From contig NZ_PYON01000005.1 of NCBI RefSeq assembly GCF_003026355.1, forward strand, positions 62,001 to 126,000: a DNA stretch of 64,000 bases, in the 5' to 3' direction. This DNA comes from Photobacterium kishitanii (GTDB lineage: Bacteria; Pseudomonadota; Gammaproteobacteria; Enterobacterales; Vibrionaceae). Both the position numbers and the translations under genes were made by a program. This document shows positions 45,812-55,273 of the stretch, piece after piece (position 1 is the first letter of the stretch; each line of letters begins with the position of its first letter). The notes under the pieces were generated by a model, which ran no database searches, was not told where the DNA came from, and was given only the letters and a program-made list of their open reading frames with translations.

Positions 45812-47341
45812 TTATAGTTGCTTTTCTATCGGCAGAATACCAGCCAGCCAAGCGCCCATTTTTAACATTGCGCTACTGTCTGGCTCTGAGTCAAGCTGTT
45901 GACCATTAATATCATCAATCCAAATAATGTCATTGTTATTATCTAACGCTAAACGGTAAGCACTTTTCTCTAATAAGTTATTTAAATTATTATAAAAAAC
46001 ATCAGAGAATGGTTTGGAATCAACAAAGACGCCAAGTTCAGTATTAAGGTAGGCTGAACGAGGGTCAAAATTAAACGATCCAACAAAGATTTTGCTGCGA
46101 TCAATAATAAACGTTTTAGCATGTAAACTAGAACGGGAGCTACCTAGCCATGAATGCTTCTTTTTAAGTTCTGGGTCAATTTTGGTTTCGTAAAGTTTAA
46201 CGCCACCTTCAAGCATGATTTGACGATATTTAGCATACCAACCGTGAACAGCAAAGACATCATTAGAGGCTAGTGAGTTCGTTACAATAGTAATGTTTAA
46301 GCCATTTTTAGCCGCTGCTGCTAATGCAGTCGCACCCGCTTCTGTTGGTACAAAGTATGGTGAAATTAATAAGAAATCTGTTTTTGCCTTGCTGATCATT
46401 GCGGATAATTGATGCAGCAATAAATCATCTTGGCTATTTTCTACTTTGTAAGGCGTATCATAAACCAGTTCTGCATCAGCCCAGTAGAAGGGTAGTGTTT
46501 GATTTAATAGCTTTTTTACCATCGGATGTTGCTTTAATGAACGCGCATAATCAGAGCTCAAATATTGCTTCTGAGCTTGTTGCCATTGAGCTAACTGTGC
46601 TGTTGTTGGTAAATGTGCCTTCGAAACTAATGCTTCAATAGGTGTCGCTGGTCTACTGTTCCAGTATTCATCAAACTGACGTGAAATCTGAAGAATGATC
46701 TTTCCCATCATTAATAGGTCGAAATCACCAAACTCAACATTATCATTAGCAGAGAAGTATTCATCACCAATATTACGTCCACCGGTAATAGCAAATACAT
46801 TGTCAGCAATAATGGATTTATTATGCATACGGCGATTGAGACGATCAAAGTCAGTTAAAAAGCTTAGTGGCTTAAAACTACGATTACCAAATGGATTAAA
46901 CAACCGGACTTCTACGTTTGGGTGTGCAGATAGGCTGGCTAAGGCTTGATCATCACGACTTTGCATATCATCTAATAATAGACGCACTCGTACACCACGT
47001 TCTGCTGCTTGATATAAGTACCAAGTGAGTAAGTTACTGGTTGCGTCATCACGGTAGATATAATATTGCACATCGATTGTTTTTTGTGCACCTTCAATGA
47101 CAGCTAAACGAGCAAGAAATGCTGCCTGGCCATCACCAAGTGGGTAAAAACCTGTTTTATCAGGATTCGCTTGTGTGTAAGGACGCGTATGCTGATAAAA
47201 AGAAGTATTGAAATTATCGACATTACTGTGGGTTGCCGTTTTTAGAGTAGATAAAGGCTGAGCACATCCGACCAATGTTAAGGCACTGGTAGCAATAAGC
47301 GAATGAGTAAATATTTGCTTGAAACGACTAAAAGTAATCAT
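45812..47341 (-). CDS. Phospholipase D family lipoprotein, ClsC-type cardiolipin synthase
   Basis: The 509-residue protein has a lipoprotein-like signal (LTLVGC) and two HKD motifs: MHNKSIIADN with GGRNIGDEYFS, and LHAKTFIIDRSKIFVGSFNFDPRS, which together form one active site. This matches YmdC/ClsC, which makes cardiolipin from phosphatidylglycerol and phosphatidylethanolamine, although E. coli ClsC acts with YmdB and no ymdB is nearby. A hydrolytic phospholipase D role is possible. It is monocistronic. Confidence 0.82.
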   Translation of the reverse strand: MITFSRFKQIFTHSLIATSALTLVGCAQPLSTLKTATHSNVDNFNTSFYQHTRPYTQANPDKTGFYPLGDGQAAFLARLAVIEGAQKTIDVQYYIYRDDATSNLLTWYLYQAAERGVRVRLLLDDMQSRDDQALASLSAHPNVEVRLFNPFGNRSFKPLSFLTDFDRLNRRMHNKSIIADNVFAITGGRNIGDEYFSANDNVEFGDFDLLMMGKIILQISRQFDEYWNSRPATPIEALVSKAHLPTTAQLAQWQQAQKQYLSSDYARSLKQHPMVKKLLNQTLPFYWADAELVYDTPYKVENSQDDLLLHQLSAMISKAKTDFLLISPYFVPTEAGATALAAAAKNGLNITIVTNSLASNDVFAVHGWYAKYRQIMLEGGVKLYETKIDPELKKKHSWLGSSRSSLHAKTFIIDRSKIFVGSFNFDPRSAYLNTELGVFVDSKPFSDVFYNNLNNLLEKSAYRLALDNNNDIIWIDDINGQQLDSEPDSSAMLKMGAWLAGILPIEKQL

Positions 47342-47498
47342 TAGAAAACATTGTCCTGAGAAAAGTGCGCCGATTCTACCTGTAATTATAAATTTGTGCT
47401 TGAGATAAATAAACGGATGATTAATTTTGATTGCGAGATATTCTTATTACGAATTATCAGTTGATTAGATGTCATTGTTGACACTTTTTAGTGCAAAA

Positions 47499-47526
47499 AA
47501 GCCCAAAATAGAGTCTCTATTTTGGG
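47499..47526 (-). terminator. Terminator after the membrane protein at 47553
   Basis: AAGCCCAAAATAGA pairs with TCTATTTTGGGCTT around a 3-base loop. On the minus strand a run of Ts follows. Confidence 0.88.
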
Positions 47527-47552
47527 CTTAAAGAATAGGCTGAATTGAACAA

Positions 47553-48626
47553 TTAACTTGTTACAGCATCAGTGCCATGCCATTGATAATGGTTGTTGGG
47601 TTTTTTACTTACGATACCTTGAGTTAATAGCTCGTGAAAAATGGCATCAACTTCGTCAGTAGTCAGTTTTAGTAACTGACTAACTGCACGTTTACTGCAG
47701 TTAACTTGATTTTTAGTGAGTGCTTCTACAGCTTGCTCATAGGCTGTTTTTGGCGGCTCTGGTTCAACTTCTTCAACAATAATTTCATCTTCGTCACTAA
47801 TATCGGTGATAGATGATGTGCCTATAGAAGAAGGATCAAAATGAGTTAGTAACTGCGGTTGATCTTGGACGTTATAACCATTGACCGATAGTAATTGCTG
47901 ACGCTTAAATTGATAGCGGAAACGATTTTCCTCACCGATAAGGCCAACAAAAAATGCGGCAAAGAAATCAAGCAATACCGACAAGAAAATAACCAAGCCA
48001 AGTTGAGCTGCTTGATTACTGACATTGAATGTTGTTGCTAGGCTATCAATCAGTCCAAGTACTGAACCTTGACCAACAATTGGCGTTGTATCACGTTCAA
48101 TTGCGATTTGCTGTTGTTGTTTACGTAGTGCTTCATTTTCTTTCTGGATACGTGTTACACCAGAAGCAATGCGCTCCATTTGGATGTACTTCTCAGCGGC
48201 AATATTATTTAGATCGATTTGCTTTTCAATAGCTTGAATTTGCATATTAAACGCATTGATTTTACTTTGTTGCACGTTCGCTTCACTGTGTGCTTTATTG
48301 GTTGCGCTATTAATACCGCCAACAGAACCACCAATAGAAATAGCCGCTAGTACTGCATAAAACGTAAATGCGGTGAAAGTGCCGCTGTAATTACGGCGTG
48401 CTTTGCGTTCTCCAACTTCGTACCACGCAAAGAATTTACCCAATTCAAAAATGACTGCTAAACCACCAAAGAGGAATTTCATCAGTGGGTCATCATCAAT
48501 AGATAAAAACAACAATAGTGAGAACACGATTGAAGCAAGAATAGCTGCACCTGTGAAGCTGTAAACACTCCACATTGCGAAAATCCCTTTAGGGAAGCGT
48601 ACTGGTATATTTTGGTTGAAATGCAT
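47553..48626 (-). CDS. Membrane protein with coiled coil and winged-helix-like tail
   Basis: The 357-residue protein has about three membrane segments in residues 17-110, a coiled coil (about 115-180: INAFNMQIQAIEKQIDLNN onward), a fourth membrane segment (about 208-230: LGLVIFLSVLLDFFAAFFVG), an acidic linker and a C-terminal 70-residue domain. That tail (QAVEALTKNQVNCSKRAVSQ, then LLTQGIVSKK) looks like a winged helix. I do not recognise the family. The arrangement suggests a membrane-tethered regulator or scaffold. Confidence 0.72.
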   Translation of the reverse strand: MHFNQNIPVRFPKGIFAMWSVYSFTGAAILASIVFSLLLFLSIDDDPLMKFLFGGLAVIFELGKFFAWYEVGERKARRNYSGTFTAFTFYAVLAAISIGGSVGGINSATNKAHSEANVQQSKINAFNMQIQAIEKQIDLNNIAAEKYIQMERIASGVTRIQKENEALRKQQQQIAIERDTTPIVGQGSVLGLIDSLATTFNVSNQAAQLGLVIFLSVLLDFFAAFFVGLIGEENRFRYQFKRQQLLSVNGYNVQDQPQLLTHFDPSSIGTSSITDISDEDEIIVEEVEPEPPKTAYEQAVEALTKNQVNCSKRAVSQLLKLTTDEVDAIFHELLTQGIVSKKPNNHYQWHGTDAVTS

Positions 48627-49069
48627 AAAAATGTCTAAGTAAGGAGCATTTGTTCAGCTGGTCGCATTATAGCGGCAAGCATATAAAGGACTTCTAGGAT
48701 ACAGTAAAATGCTTGTTAACCCCTTATAAAAAGTGACACCCAAAAACCTTGTGAGGTTAATTTGTGCGTTATTGTTCTCATTGTATAAATAACCAACTAA
48801 AAGTGTAAAATAAAAAATCATTATTAATAAATTCTAACATATCAGTAATTAGGCAGCTTAATCCATTTACCATAAAGTAATTCATCACATTAAAAGTAAG
48901 GTTATTTTTGCAGAAATTTAGTGTGATATTTATCATCTATAGAATATATATACATCGATATGAGCAATCAATACGCGACCAATACAATGGTGATATTTTG
49001 CACTGATGAAAATACACTGAACAATTATGTCTACACTTAATAGATAATTATTTAAAAGGTGTGCGCTTT
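48627..49069 (+). other. Intergenic region between divergent genes
   Basis: The 443-base AT-rich region contains no accepted ORF. TGTGATATTTATCATC at 48922-48937 resembles half of a CRP site and is weak. AAAGG lies about ten bases before the ATG at 49070. Confidence 0.35.
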
Positions 49070-49318
49070 ATGTTTTATGTAAGTCAACATCAACTCTTTA
49101 ATTTACAACAAAATGTGAATGAGGTTGCTGTCTTTGAAGTGGGGTTACCAAATAATATGGTATTGCACTCAACATTTGTTTATATAAAAGAAGGCTATTT
49201 TCAGTGCTTATGGGAAGCGGATAATATTGATAATATCCAACAATATATTAATACGACTGTGGGTGATGAGTGTCAAAGTGATTATTATAGCATTGATCCT
49301 ATGACGGCAATTGCATAA
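49070..49318 (+). CDS. Hypothetical protein, 82 residues
   Basis: This small acidic protein (MFYVSQHQLFNLQQNVNEVA at the start) has no signal peptide or motif I can name. I use ATG 49070 rather than GTG 49061. Its even composition and the lack of a competing ORF support it, but modestly. Confidence 0.55.
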   Translation: MFYVSQHQLFNLQQNVNEVAVFEVGLPNNMVLHSTFVYIKEGYFQCLWEADNIDNIQQYINTTVGDECQSDYYSIDPMTAIA

Positions 49319-49434
49319 CTAATTATTGACTAAGGAGTAATAGTAATAGTTCGAGCTCTTATATAAAATAGAAATAAGTATTTGTTATGTAAGTGTTTGT
49401 GTTTTGTTGTTGTTTGTGGGTGCTGTTACTCTTG

Positions 49435-49450
49435 TGTGATTGTGGTCACT
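49435..49450 (+). promoter_or_regulatory. CRP-like site upstream of the asparaginase gene
   Basis: TGTGATTGTGGTCACT matches TGTGAn6TCACA except for the last base. It lies 104 bases before the asparaginase ATG; E. coli ansB is CRP-controlled. Confidence 0.65.
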
Positions 49451-49553
49451 AGGGTTGTGCATAAACAGTGATATTGAGCACAAAAAAATATTCCATTAAC
49501 AATAGTATTCATACCATAAATAAATTTATATAAAATAACTTATGGTGTGAGTG

Positions 49554-50618
49554 ATGAATAAAAATCCTATCCGTGTTGCTATGCTGATCGCAGGTTTATG
49601 TATTACTTCGTTGGCTACCGCTGCCGATGATTTACCCAATATTAAAATTTTAGCAACAGGAGGAACCATTGCAGGGGCTGGGCAATCGGCAACAGAATCT
49701 GCTTATACTTCTGGTCAAGTTGGAGTTGAATCATTAATTAAAGCAGTACCTGCAATGACTAAAATTGCAGATATATCTGGTGAGCAAGTGACTAATATTG
49801 GCTCCCAAGATATGAATGATCAAGTATGGCTTACTTTATCTAAACGTATTAATGAATTATTAGCTCGAGACGATGTTGATGGTGTTGTGGTAACCCATGG
49901 TACTGATACGATGGAAGAAACTGCTTATTTCCTTGATCTGACAATTAAAAGTGATAAGCCTGTTGTGCTTGTTGGCTCGATGCGACCATCAACGGCAGTG
50001 AGTGCTGATGGCCCTGCTAATTTATATAATGCTGTTGTTACTGCTGTTGATGAAGATTCAAAAGGGCGCGGAGTATTGTTAGCAATGAACGATACGGTGT
50101 TAGATGCACGGGATGTAACTAAGACTAACACGACGGCTGTTGATACATTTCAGGCTCCAAATTTTGGTCCGCTCGGTTATATTCATAATAGTGACGTTAC
50201 CTATCAACGCGCGCCAGAACGTCATCATACGACGGCGACGCATTTCGATGTGTCAAAATTAACGAGTTTACCTAAAGTAGGGATTGTCTATAACTATTCA
50301 AATGCATCACCATTGCCAGTAACCGCGTTAGTGAATGCTAAATTTGATGGAATTGTCAGTGCCGGTGTTGGTAACGGTAATATGTATAAAGCAATTTTTG
50401 ATGAATTAGCAAAGGCGAGTAAAGAGGGAACGATGGTAGTGCGTAGTTCACGAGTACCAACGGGATCGACGACATTAGCCGCTGAAGTTGATGATGCAAA
50501 ATATGGTTTTGTTGCTGCAGGTACGCTTAATCCACAAAAGGCACGGATTTTATTAATGCTATCGTTAACACAAACCAAGAATTATAAAGAAGTTCAGCAG
50601 ATGTTTCAGTATTACTAA
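49554..50618 (+). CDS. ansB: Periplasmic L-asparaginase, type II
   Basis: The 354-residue enzyme hydrolyses asparagine to aspartate and ammonia in the periplasm. It has a signal peptide (cleavage after ATAAD near residue 23), the first active-site motif ILATGGTIAGAG (nucleophilic Thr) and the second, GVVVTHGTDTMEETAYF (Thr-Asp), plus the conserved VGSMRPSTAVSADGP. I use ATG 49554, not GTG 49551. The presence of a signal peptide separates it from cytosolic AnsA. A strong terminator follows. Confidence 0.94.
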   Translation: MNKNPIRVAMLIAGLCITSLATAADDLPNIKILATGGTIAGAGQSATESAYTSGQVGVESLIKAVPAMTKIADISGEQVTNIGSQDMNDQVWLTLSKRINELLARDDVDGVVVTHGTDTMEETAYFLDLTIKSDKPVVLVGSMRPSTAVSADGPANLYNAVVTAVDEDSKGRGVLLAMNDTVLDARDVTKTNTTAVDTFQAPNFGPLGYIHNSDVTYQRAPERHHTTATHFDVSKLTSLPKVGIVYNYSNASPLPVTALVNAKFDGIVSAGVGNGNMYKAIFDELAKASKEGTMVVRSSRVPTGSTTLAAEVDDAKYGFVAAGTLNPQKARILLMLSLTQTKNYKEVQQMFQYY

Positions 50619-50641
50619 AATAAAGCTTAAATAAGCTCAAT

Positions 50642-50677
50642 AACACAACAAGGCCAAAAATAAGGCCTTGTTGTGTT
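50642..50677. terminator. Long perfect terminator after ansB
   Basis: AACACAACAAGGCC (50642-50655) and GGCCTTGTTGTGTT (50664-50677) are perfect 14-base complements around AAAAATAA, between convergent genes. Confidence 0.85.
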
Positions 50678-50701
50678 TATTATATTGAATAGCCGCGATG
50701 G

Positions 50702-51484
50702 TTATTTAGTGCTTGCTTTTACGTCACTGATTGCTTTTGCTAACGCATCAGGGTTATAACCATTAATAATATGAATATTATCTTCGGTTATGTTGTTACT
50801 TGGCATAACAATTAGCGCAGGCGTTCCTTGGAAGCCTAATTTACTAAATAACTCAAAGTTATTCATAAATGTATTGTTAACATTAAATTTAGATACATCA
50901 ACGCCAACACTGGTTGCGATAGTGTTGATATCTTGTTTGGTTAATTTACCTTCATCTTTACCCGTTGCAAATACAGCATTGTGGTATTTAGCATAAGTAG
51001 CGCCACCTTTTTGTTGGTAGATCCAGTTGCCCATATCTGCTGCATATTTTGAAGCTTCCCAGCGCGATGCGAAAATTGGCGTTTCTTTAAAGATGAATTT
51101 CACATCTGGGTTTTTAGCTTCTAATTGCTTAACTACATCAGCAATCTTAGAACAGTACATGCATTGATAATCAAAGAATTCAATTACATTTACTTTGGCA
51201 TCTTTAGGACCAATAAATGGTGTTGTTTTATCTTTTAAAAGTTGATCTGCATTCGCAATAACAGCTTGTTTAGCGTCATTTTGTTGCGCTTGCATTTGTT
51301 GCTGTTGCAAGGTCTTTGAAGCTTTTACTAACACTTCAGGATGGTTAATAATATATTGGCTAGCAATCTGCTCAATTTGTGCTTTTTGTTGAGCTGTAAA
51401 ATCACCATTATTATTAACGGTTGTTGTTTCATTACAGCCAGTAAGTAATGCACCCAGCATAATAGGTAGAAGCAGTTTTTTCAT
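50702..51484 (-). CDS. ScsC/DsbA-like thiol-disulfide lipoprotein
   Basis: The 260-residue protein has a lipoprotein signal (LLTGC, Cys17), a Gln-rich helical N-terminal stalk (about 30-85: QQKAQIEQIASQYIINHPEV, then TLQQQQMQAQQNDAKQ), and a DsbA-type thioredoxin domain with CMYC (108-111) and the cis-Pro loop FQGTPALIV. The stalk plus DsbA domain is the layout of ScsC/Com1 proteins, some of which trimerise through the stalk and isomerise disulfides. scsB and scsD lie about 8 kb away, with no scsC beside them, so this may be the missing partner. ATG 51484 is used; a GTG at 51499 would spoil the lipoprotein signal. Confidence 0.8.
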   Translation of the reverse strand: MKKLLLPIMLGALLTGCNETTTVNNNGDFTAQQKAQIEQIASQYIINHPEVLVKASKTLQQQQMQAQQNDAKQAVIANADQLLKDKTTPFIGPKDAKVNVIEFFDYQCMYCSKIADVVKQLEAKNPDVKFIFKETPIFASRWEASKYAADMGNWIYQQKGGATYAKYHNAVFATGKDEGKLTKQDINTIATSVGVDVSKFNVNNTFMNNFELFSKLGFQGTPALIVMPSNNITEDNIHIINGYNPDALAKAISDVKASTK

Positions 51485-51681
51485 TGTATTATCAATCACT
51501 ATAAATATTTATCGGTTAGAGTAATAGTAGAATAAATTAGTTCAATCTGTTTCAGTAAAATGTTAGTTCTTAATAATTATAATAACTGATAACTATTTTT
51601 ATAAATATCATCAATCGAAATAATGTTATTTTTTACATTCATTTTTTATGGATCTTATATTGCATATAAAATAATGAGTCA

Positions 51682-51697
51682 TGTGATAATTGTCACT
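51682..51697 (+). promoter_or_regulatory. CRP-like site upstream of aphA
   Basis: TGTGATAATTGTCACT matches the CRP consensus except for the last base, 61 bases before the aphA ATG. E. coli aphA is also catabolite controlled. Confidence 0.65.
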
Positions 51698-51757
51698 TTA
51701 TATGTAGAGATGAATAGTTAGATTATCTATTCAATTTTTTTGCTGATTTATTCTAAA

Positions 51758-52477
51758 ATGAAAAAGACATTTACTGCGATTACTATTTCTTCTTTACTAG
51801 CCTTTAGTCTTGTTTCTACTTCTGTAATGGCAGAGCCAAAAGTACCTGCAACAGAGACAGGTTACAGTACTATCCAGTTAACGCAAATGGGTCAACCTAA
51901 AAGTGTTGATTGGGTGACAGTCGATCAAATTGCTCAACAACTCAAAGGTAAGCCACCAATGGCTGTCGGTTTTGATATTGATGATACAGTGTTGTTTAGT
52001 TCTCCAGGTTTTTATCGCGGCAAACAAGTCTTTTCCCCTAACAGTTTTAGTTATTTAAAAGATCAGAAATTCTGGGATAAAATGAATTGTGATTGGGAAA
52101 AATTCAGCCTTCCTAAGCAAATAGGTAAAGAGTTAATCGCAATGCATCAAAAACGTGGTGATGATATTTACTTTATTACTGGTCGCGATCCATCGAAATG
52201 TGAAATTACTACCCAATATCTAAAAGATGTCTTTGGTATTAAAAATATGCACAAAGTTATTTTTGCAGGTTCGAGTAAAACAACAAACACCAAAACACCA
52301 TATATAAAAGCTGAGAATATTAAAGTTTATTACGGTGATTCTGATGGTGATATTACCGCTGCTCGTGATGCAGGCGCGGTTGGTATTCGTGTAATGCGAG
52401 CTGCAAATTCAACCAATCGTCCGATTGCTAAAAATGGTATTTACGGTGAAGAGGTAGTCGTAAATTCACAGTATTAA
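51758..52477 (+). CDS. aphA: Periplasmic class B acid phosphatase
   Basis: The 239-residue HAD-type phosphatase releases phosphate from nucleotides and other monoesters in the periplasm. It has a signal peptide (cleavage after VMA near residue 25), the motif FDIDDTVLFSSPGFYRG with the nucleophile, FITGRD and YYGDSDGDITAARDAG. These match AphA closely. A TTG at 51740 is an in-frame alternative but the ATG gives a normal signal peptide. Confidence 0.93.
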   Translation: MKKTFTAITISSLLAFSLVSTSVMAEPKVPATETGYSTIQLTQMGQPKSVDWVTVDQIAQQLKGKPPMAVGFDIDDTVLFSSPGFYRGKQVFSPNSFSYLKDQKFWDKMNCDWEKFSLPKQIGKELIAMHQKRGDDIYFITGRDPSKCEITTQYLKDVFGIKNMHKVIFAGSSKTTNTKTPYIKAENIKVYYGDSDGDITAARDAGAVGIRVMRAANSTNRPIAKNGIYGEEVVVNSQY

Positions 52478-52503
52478 TTGTTGTTATTAAAATTTAAGAA
52501 AAT

Positions 52504-52542
52504 AATAATGCCCAACCTATTATGAATAGGTTGGGCATTATT
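52504..52542. terminator. 18-bp perfect terminator hairpin
   Basis: AATAATGCCCAACCTATT and its exact complement pair around ATG, with T-runs on both strands, between convergent genes. Confidence 0.92.
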
Positions 52543-52560
52543 TTTATGGCAGTAGATTAA

Positions 52561-52917
52561 TTAATACACTTTTGGGTGTTTAGGCTTTTTCTTACAGGTG
52601 CCATTGTAGAATTGTTTTAGATCACAGGTTGTGCCTTGCTTATTAAAGTGGCAATTAGAACCAATTGCAGTGCCTTTATGTTTAACACAGTATTTTATCC
52701 ATTTATTTTGTTTCGGTTGTGATGATGAACATTGACCTTTTTGAAAAGCCCATTCATCACACATTTTTCCACTAGGGAGACGGCAATAGCCTTGACCATC
52801 AACAATAACGGATTTACCGCCATGGTTAACACAATAAATAGATGCAGGATTACCGTGAGGCATCGCAAAAACAGAACTTGAAACCACGAGTGCTGCTAGG
52901 AGTAATAATTTTTTCAT
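52561..52917 (-). CDS. Small exported Cys-rich DUF333 protein
   Basis: The 118-residue protein has a signal peptide (LLLLAALVVSSSVFA) and a DUF333 domain: NPASIYCVNHGG, GQGYCRLPSGKMCDEWAFQKG with four Cys in all. A second Cys-rich segment with similar spacing (YCVKHKG, CHFNKQGTTCDLKQFYNGTC) looks like a diverged repeat of the first. GAGG lies seven bases before the ATG at 52917. Function is unknown. Confidence 0.8.
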   Translation of the reverse strand: MKKLLLLAALVVSSSVFAMPHGNPASIYCVNHGGKSVIVDGQGYCRLPSGKMCDEWAFQKGQCSSSQPKQNKWIKYCVKHKGTAIGSNCHFNKQGTTCDLKQFYNGTCKKKPKHPKVY

Positions 52918-53183
52918 GTAATAACCTCGATGTTCTTTGTGACGCAATATCAATACCTCGATCATAATTAAAAACAGCGTTCAAATGTCAGCTTAGTGCA
53001 AGGTTTGTAAATAGAGTTAATCAATTGTGACTATTTGTGAGCGTAAATGCTTGTATATAAAAAGAAGTGGGCTAATTGATAATATTCTACAAGTTATTGT
53101 TTGCTTGTAGACTGCGCTTATTAGGGCGCTGAGTGTGGTATTATAGAGTGAATATAAATATAGCGTTGAAGGGGTAAATATCG

Positions 53184-53597
53184 ATGCTAGTGATTTCTAA
53201 TTCTGTCAACTTAGCTGATTGGGAGATTGAATTAACAGCCATTCGAGCACAAGGCGCGGGTGGGCAAAATGTTAATAAAGTGTCGAGCGCTATCCACTTA
53301 CGGTTTGATATCAATCGTTCATCACTGCCAGGCTTTTACAAAGAACGCTTACTTAAATTATCTGATAGTCGCATAACGAAAGATGGCGTGATTGTTCTTA
53401 AAAGCCAACAGCACCGCACACAAGAAATGAACCGTGAAGAGGCTTTATCACGATTAAAACAATTGATTCAAAGCGTAATGACAACTCAAAAAGCACGTCG
53501 AGCAACTAAGCCAACGAAGGGTTCTCAGGTACGAAGAATGGATAAGAAAAATCAACGAGGTCAAACTAAACAGTTACGAGGCAAAGTACAAATGTAA
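53184..53597 (+). CDS. arfB: Alternative ribosome-rescue factor ArfB
   Basis: ArfB (YaeJ) releases peptides from ribosomes stalled on mRNAs without stop codons. The 137-residue protein has the class I release-factor GGQ motif in IRAQGAGGQNVNKVSSAIHL and the basic C-terminal tail (RRATKPTKGSQVRRMDKKNQ onward) that enters the empty mRNA channel. AAGGGG lies upstream of the ATG. Rescue activity is of note next to an organism-encoded arrest peptide, but the loci are unlinked. Confidence 0.93.
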   Translation: MLVISNSVNLADWEIELTAIRAQGAGGQNVNKVSSAIHLRFDINRSSLPGFYKERLLKLSDSRITKDGVIVLKSQQHRTQEMNREEALSRLKQLIQSVMTTQKARRATKPTKGSQVRRMDKKNQRGQTKQLRGKVQM

Positions 53598-53779
53598 CGG
53601 TAAATAACGAGCAGGTTATTGCTATTTATGTTCTGACATATTTTATGTGACGTTGACTGCATAATTACGTTAGTTGTTAGTCGCCGTTGCTACTATCTAT
53701 TAATATCTTACAGTATTAAACGGTTAGTAAGATAACAGCTTGCAAGCCGAAACATTAGCTAATCAGTTGGTGAACAAGG

Positions 53780-54223
53780 ATGTTTGAAAAAAAGACGCTA
53801 CAATTACTGCAATTGTTTTATCGTGAAACAGAACGTGTACGCTTATTTGATGTTAATCAATTACCACCATTAGACCTTGAGCTTCAGCAAGTTATGAATC
53901 AATGGCTTGAGACTAAACGTAATTTTCAACTTGATGAAATATGTGAGCAGTATTGGATCAAGACTTGCAGTGCAGGTTATATTACCGAGTTACGTTTACA
54001 TGCTAATGGTACTTTAGATGAATATACTCTGTTTAACCGTCTTCATACACAAGGGCATTGGCAGTTAGTTGATGGGGTTATCGAGATTGAAATAATCAAA
54101 GGTGATAATCGGTATCGCTGTGCTGTATATGCTAACCGCTACGTGAGTATTCATTCCGCTATCGAATATAAAAATGATGAGCTGCATTCCTATTTGAAAT
54201 TGGCACAAACGCGACCAATTTAG
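53780..54223 (+). CDS. Hypothetical protein, 147 residues
   Basis: The soluble, mixed alpha/beta protein has no signal peptide. Its C-terminal half (TELRLHANGTLDEYTLFNR, then GHWQLVDGVIEIEI) suggests a beta-rich lipocalin-like or META-like fold, though this is a guess. AACAAGG lies before the ATG. It precedes the aspartoacylase gene by 95 bases. Confidence 0.65.
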   Translation: MFEKKTLQLLQLFYRETERVRLFDVNQLPPLDLELQQVMNQWLETKRNFQLDEICEQYWIKTCSAGYITELRLHANGTLDEYTLFNRLHTQGHWQLVDGVIEIEIIKGDNRYRCAVYANRYVSIHSAIEYKNDELHSYLKLAQTRPI

Positions 54224-54317
54224 CCATATCTAATAGCTTTTTTGTCTGATAAATACACTTCCAATAGCGATTAAATTCAGTACACTGAAATTAATAACTG
54301 AATATTAGGACACACGG

Positions 54318-55205
54318 ATGAGTAAAATAAAAAAAGTAGCAGTTGTGGGTGGTACACATGGTAATGAGTTTAGTGGTATTTACCTATTACGTAAATGGCA
54401 GCAATCAACAACGCTAGCCCGTGATAGTTTTAGTGTTGAGACAGTATTTGCTAACCCTAAAGCCCATGATGATAATAAACGGTATGTTGATCATGATCTT
54501 AATCGTCAATTTAGTTTGGCAGATTTAGAAAATAATGAGTTGGCGAGTTACGAACAGAGCCGAGCTAAAGCGATAAATCAACAGATTGGTCCAAAAGGTG
54601 ATGCTAAGGTCGATTTTATTATCGATTTACACAACACTACCAGTAACATGGGGCCTTCATTAATTTTGTTACAATCCGATAGTTTTAATCGTCAATTAGG
54701 GGCGTATGTAAAAATGCATATGCCTGATGCGGTCATTGTTCTTGAAGATCATACTTCAGTTGAGCAACATCACTTCCTGAGTTCAATTTCAGCTCAAGGG
54801 GTTATTGTTGAAATTGGTCCTCAGCCTCAATCTGTGATCCGTCAGGACGTTCTTGAATGGATGGATGAAATGACGAGGCATATTCTTGATTTCGTGCATT
54901 TATATAACACCGATGAACTCTCACCATTAATTCCAAGCTATGAAGCATTTCGCTATCATGAAACGTTATCATTACCGTTAGATGACCAAGGACAGCGTAT
55001 AGGTATGGTGCACCGCGCGGTACAAGATAATGATTTCGAGCCGCTACATGGAGGTGATCCGATCTTCACGTTATTCGATGGTAGCGAAATTTTTTGGGAT
55101 GGTGATTATGAAGCTTTTCCGCATTTCATCAATGAAGCGGCTTATTACGATAATAATTTGGCGATGTCATTAGCGAAGAAAGTGCTTATCGCGACTCACG
55201 ATTAA
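54318..55205 (+). CDS. Aspartoacylase
   Basis: The 295-residue zinc carboxypeptidase-type enzyme matches aspartoacylase rather than AstE: GGTHGNEFSGIYL (zinc His14 and Glu17), ANPKAHDDNKRYVDHDLNR, IIDLHNTTSNMG (zinc His) and VIVEIGPQPQ (catalytic Glu). It cleaves N-acetylaspartate or other N-acyl-aspartates. Together with the nearby asparaginase it can feed aspartate into central metabolism. A terminator follows. Confidence 0.87.
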   Translation: MSKIKKVAVVGGTHGNEFSGIYLLRKWQQSTTLARDSFSVETVFANPKAHDDNKRYVDHDLNRQFSLADLENNELASYEQSRAKAINQQIGPKGDAKVDFIIDLHNTTSNMGPSLILLQSDSFNRQLGAYVKMHMPDAVIVLEDHTSVEQHHFLSSISAQGVIVEIGPQPQSVIRQDVLEWMDEMTRHILDFVHLYNTDELSPLIPSYEAFRYHETLSLPLDDQGQRIGMVHRAVQDNDFEPLHGGDPIFTLFDGSEIFWDGDYEAFPHFINEAAYYDNNLAMSLAKKVLIATHD

Positions 55206-55228
55206 GTTGACGCATAGTTTGTATGTAA

Positions 55229-55268
55229 TAAAAGCCTATATAAGCATGATGCTAATATAGGCTTTTTT
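55229..55268. terminator. Bidirectional terminator
   Basis: AAAAGCCTATAT pairs with ATATAGGCTTTT with T-runs on both strands, between convergent genes. Confidence 0.88.
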
Positions 55269-55273
55269 GATGG

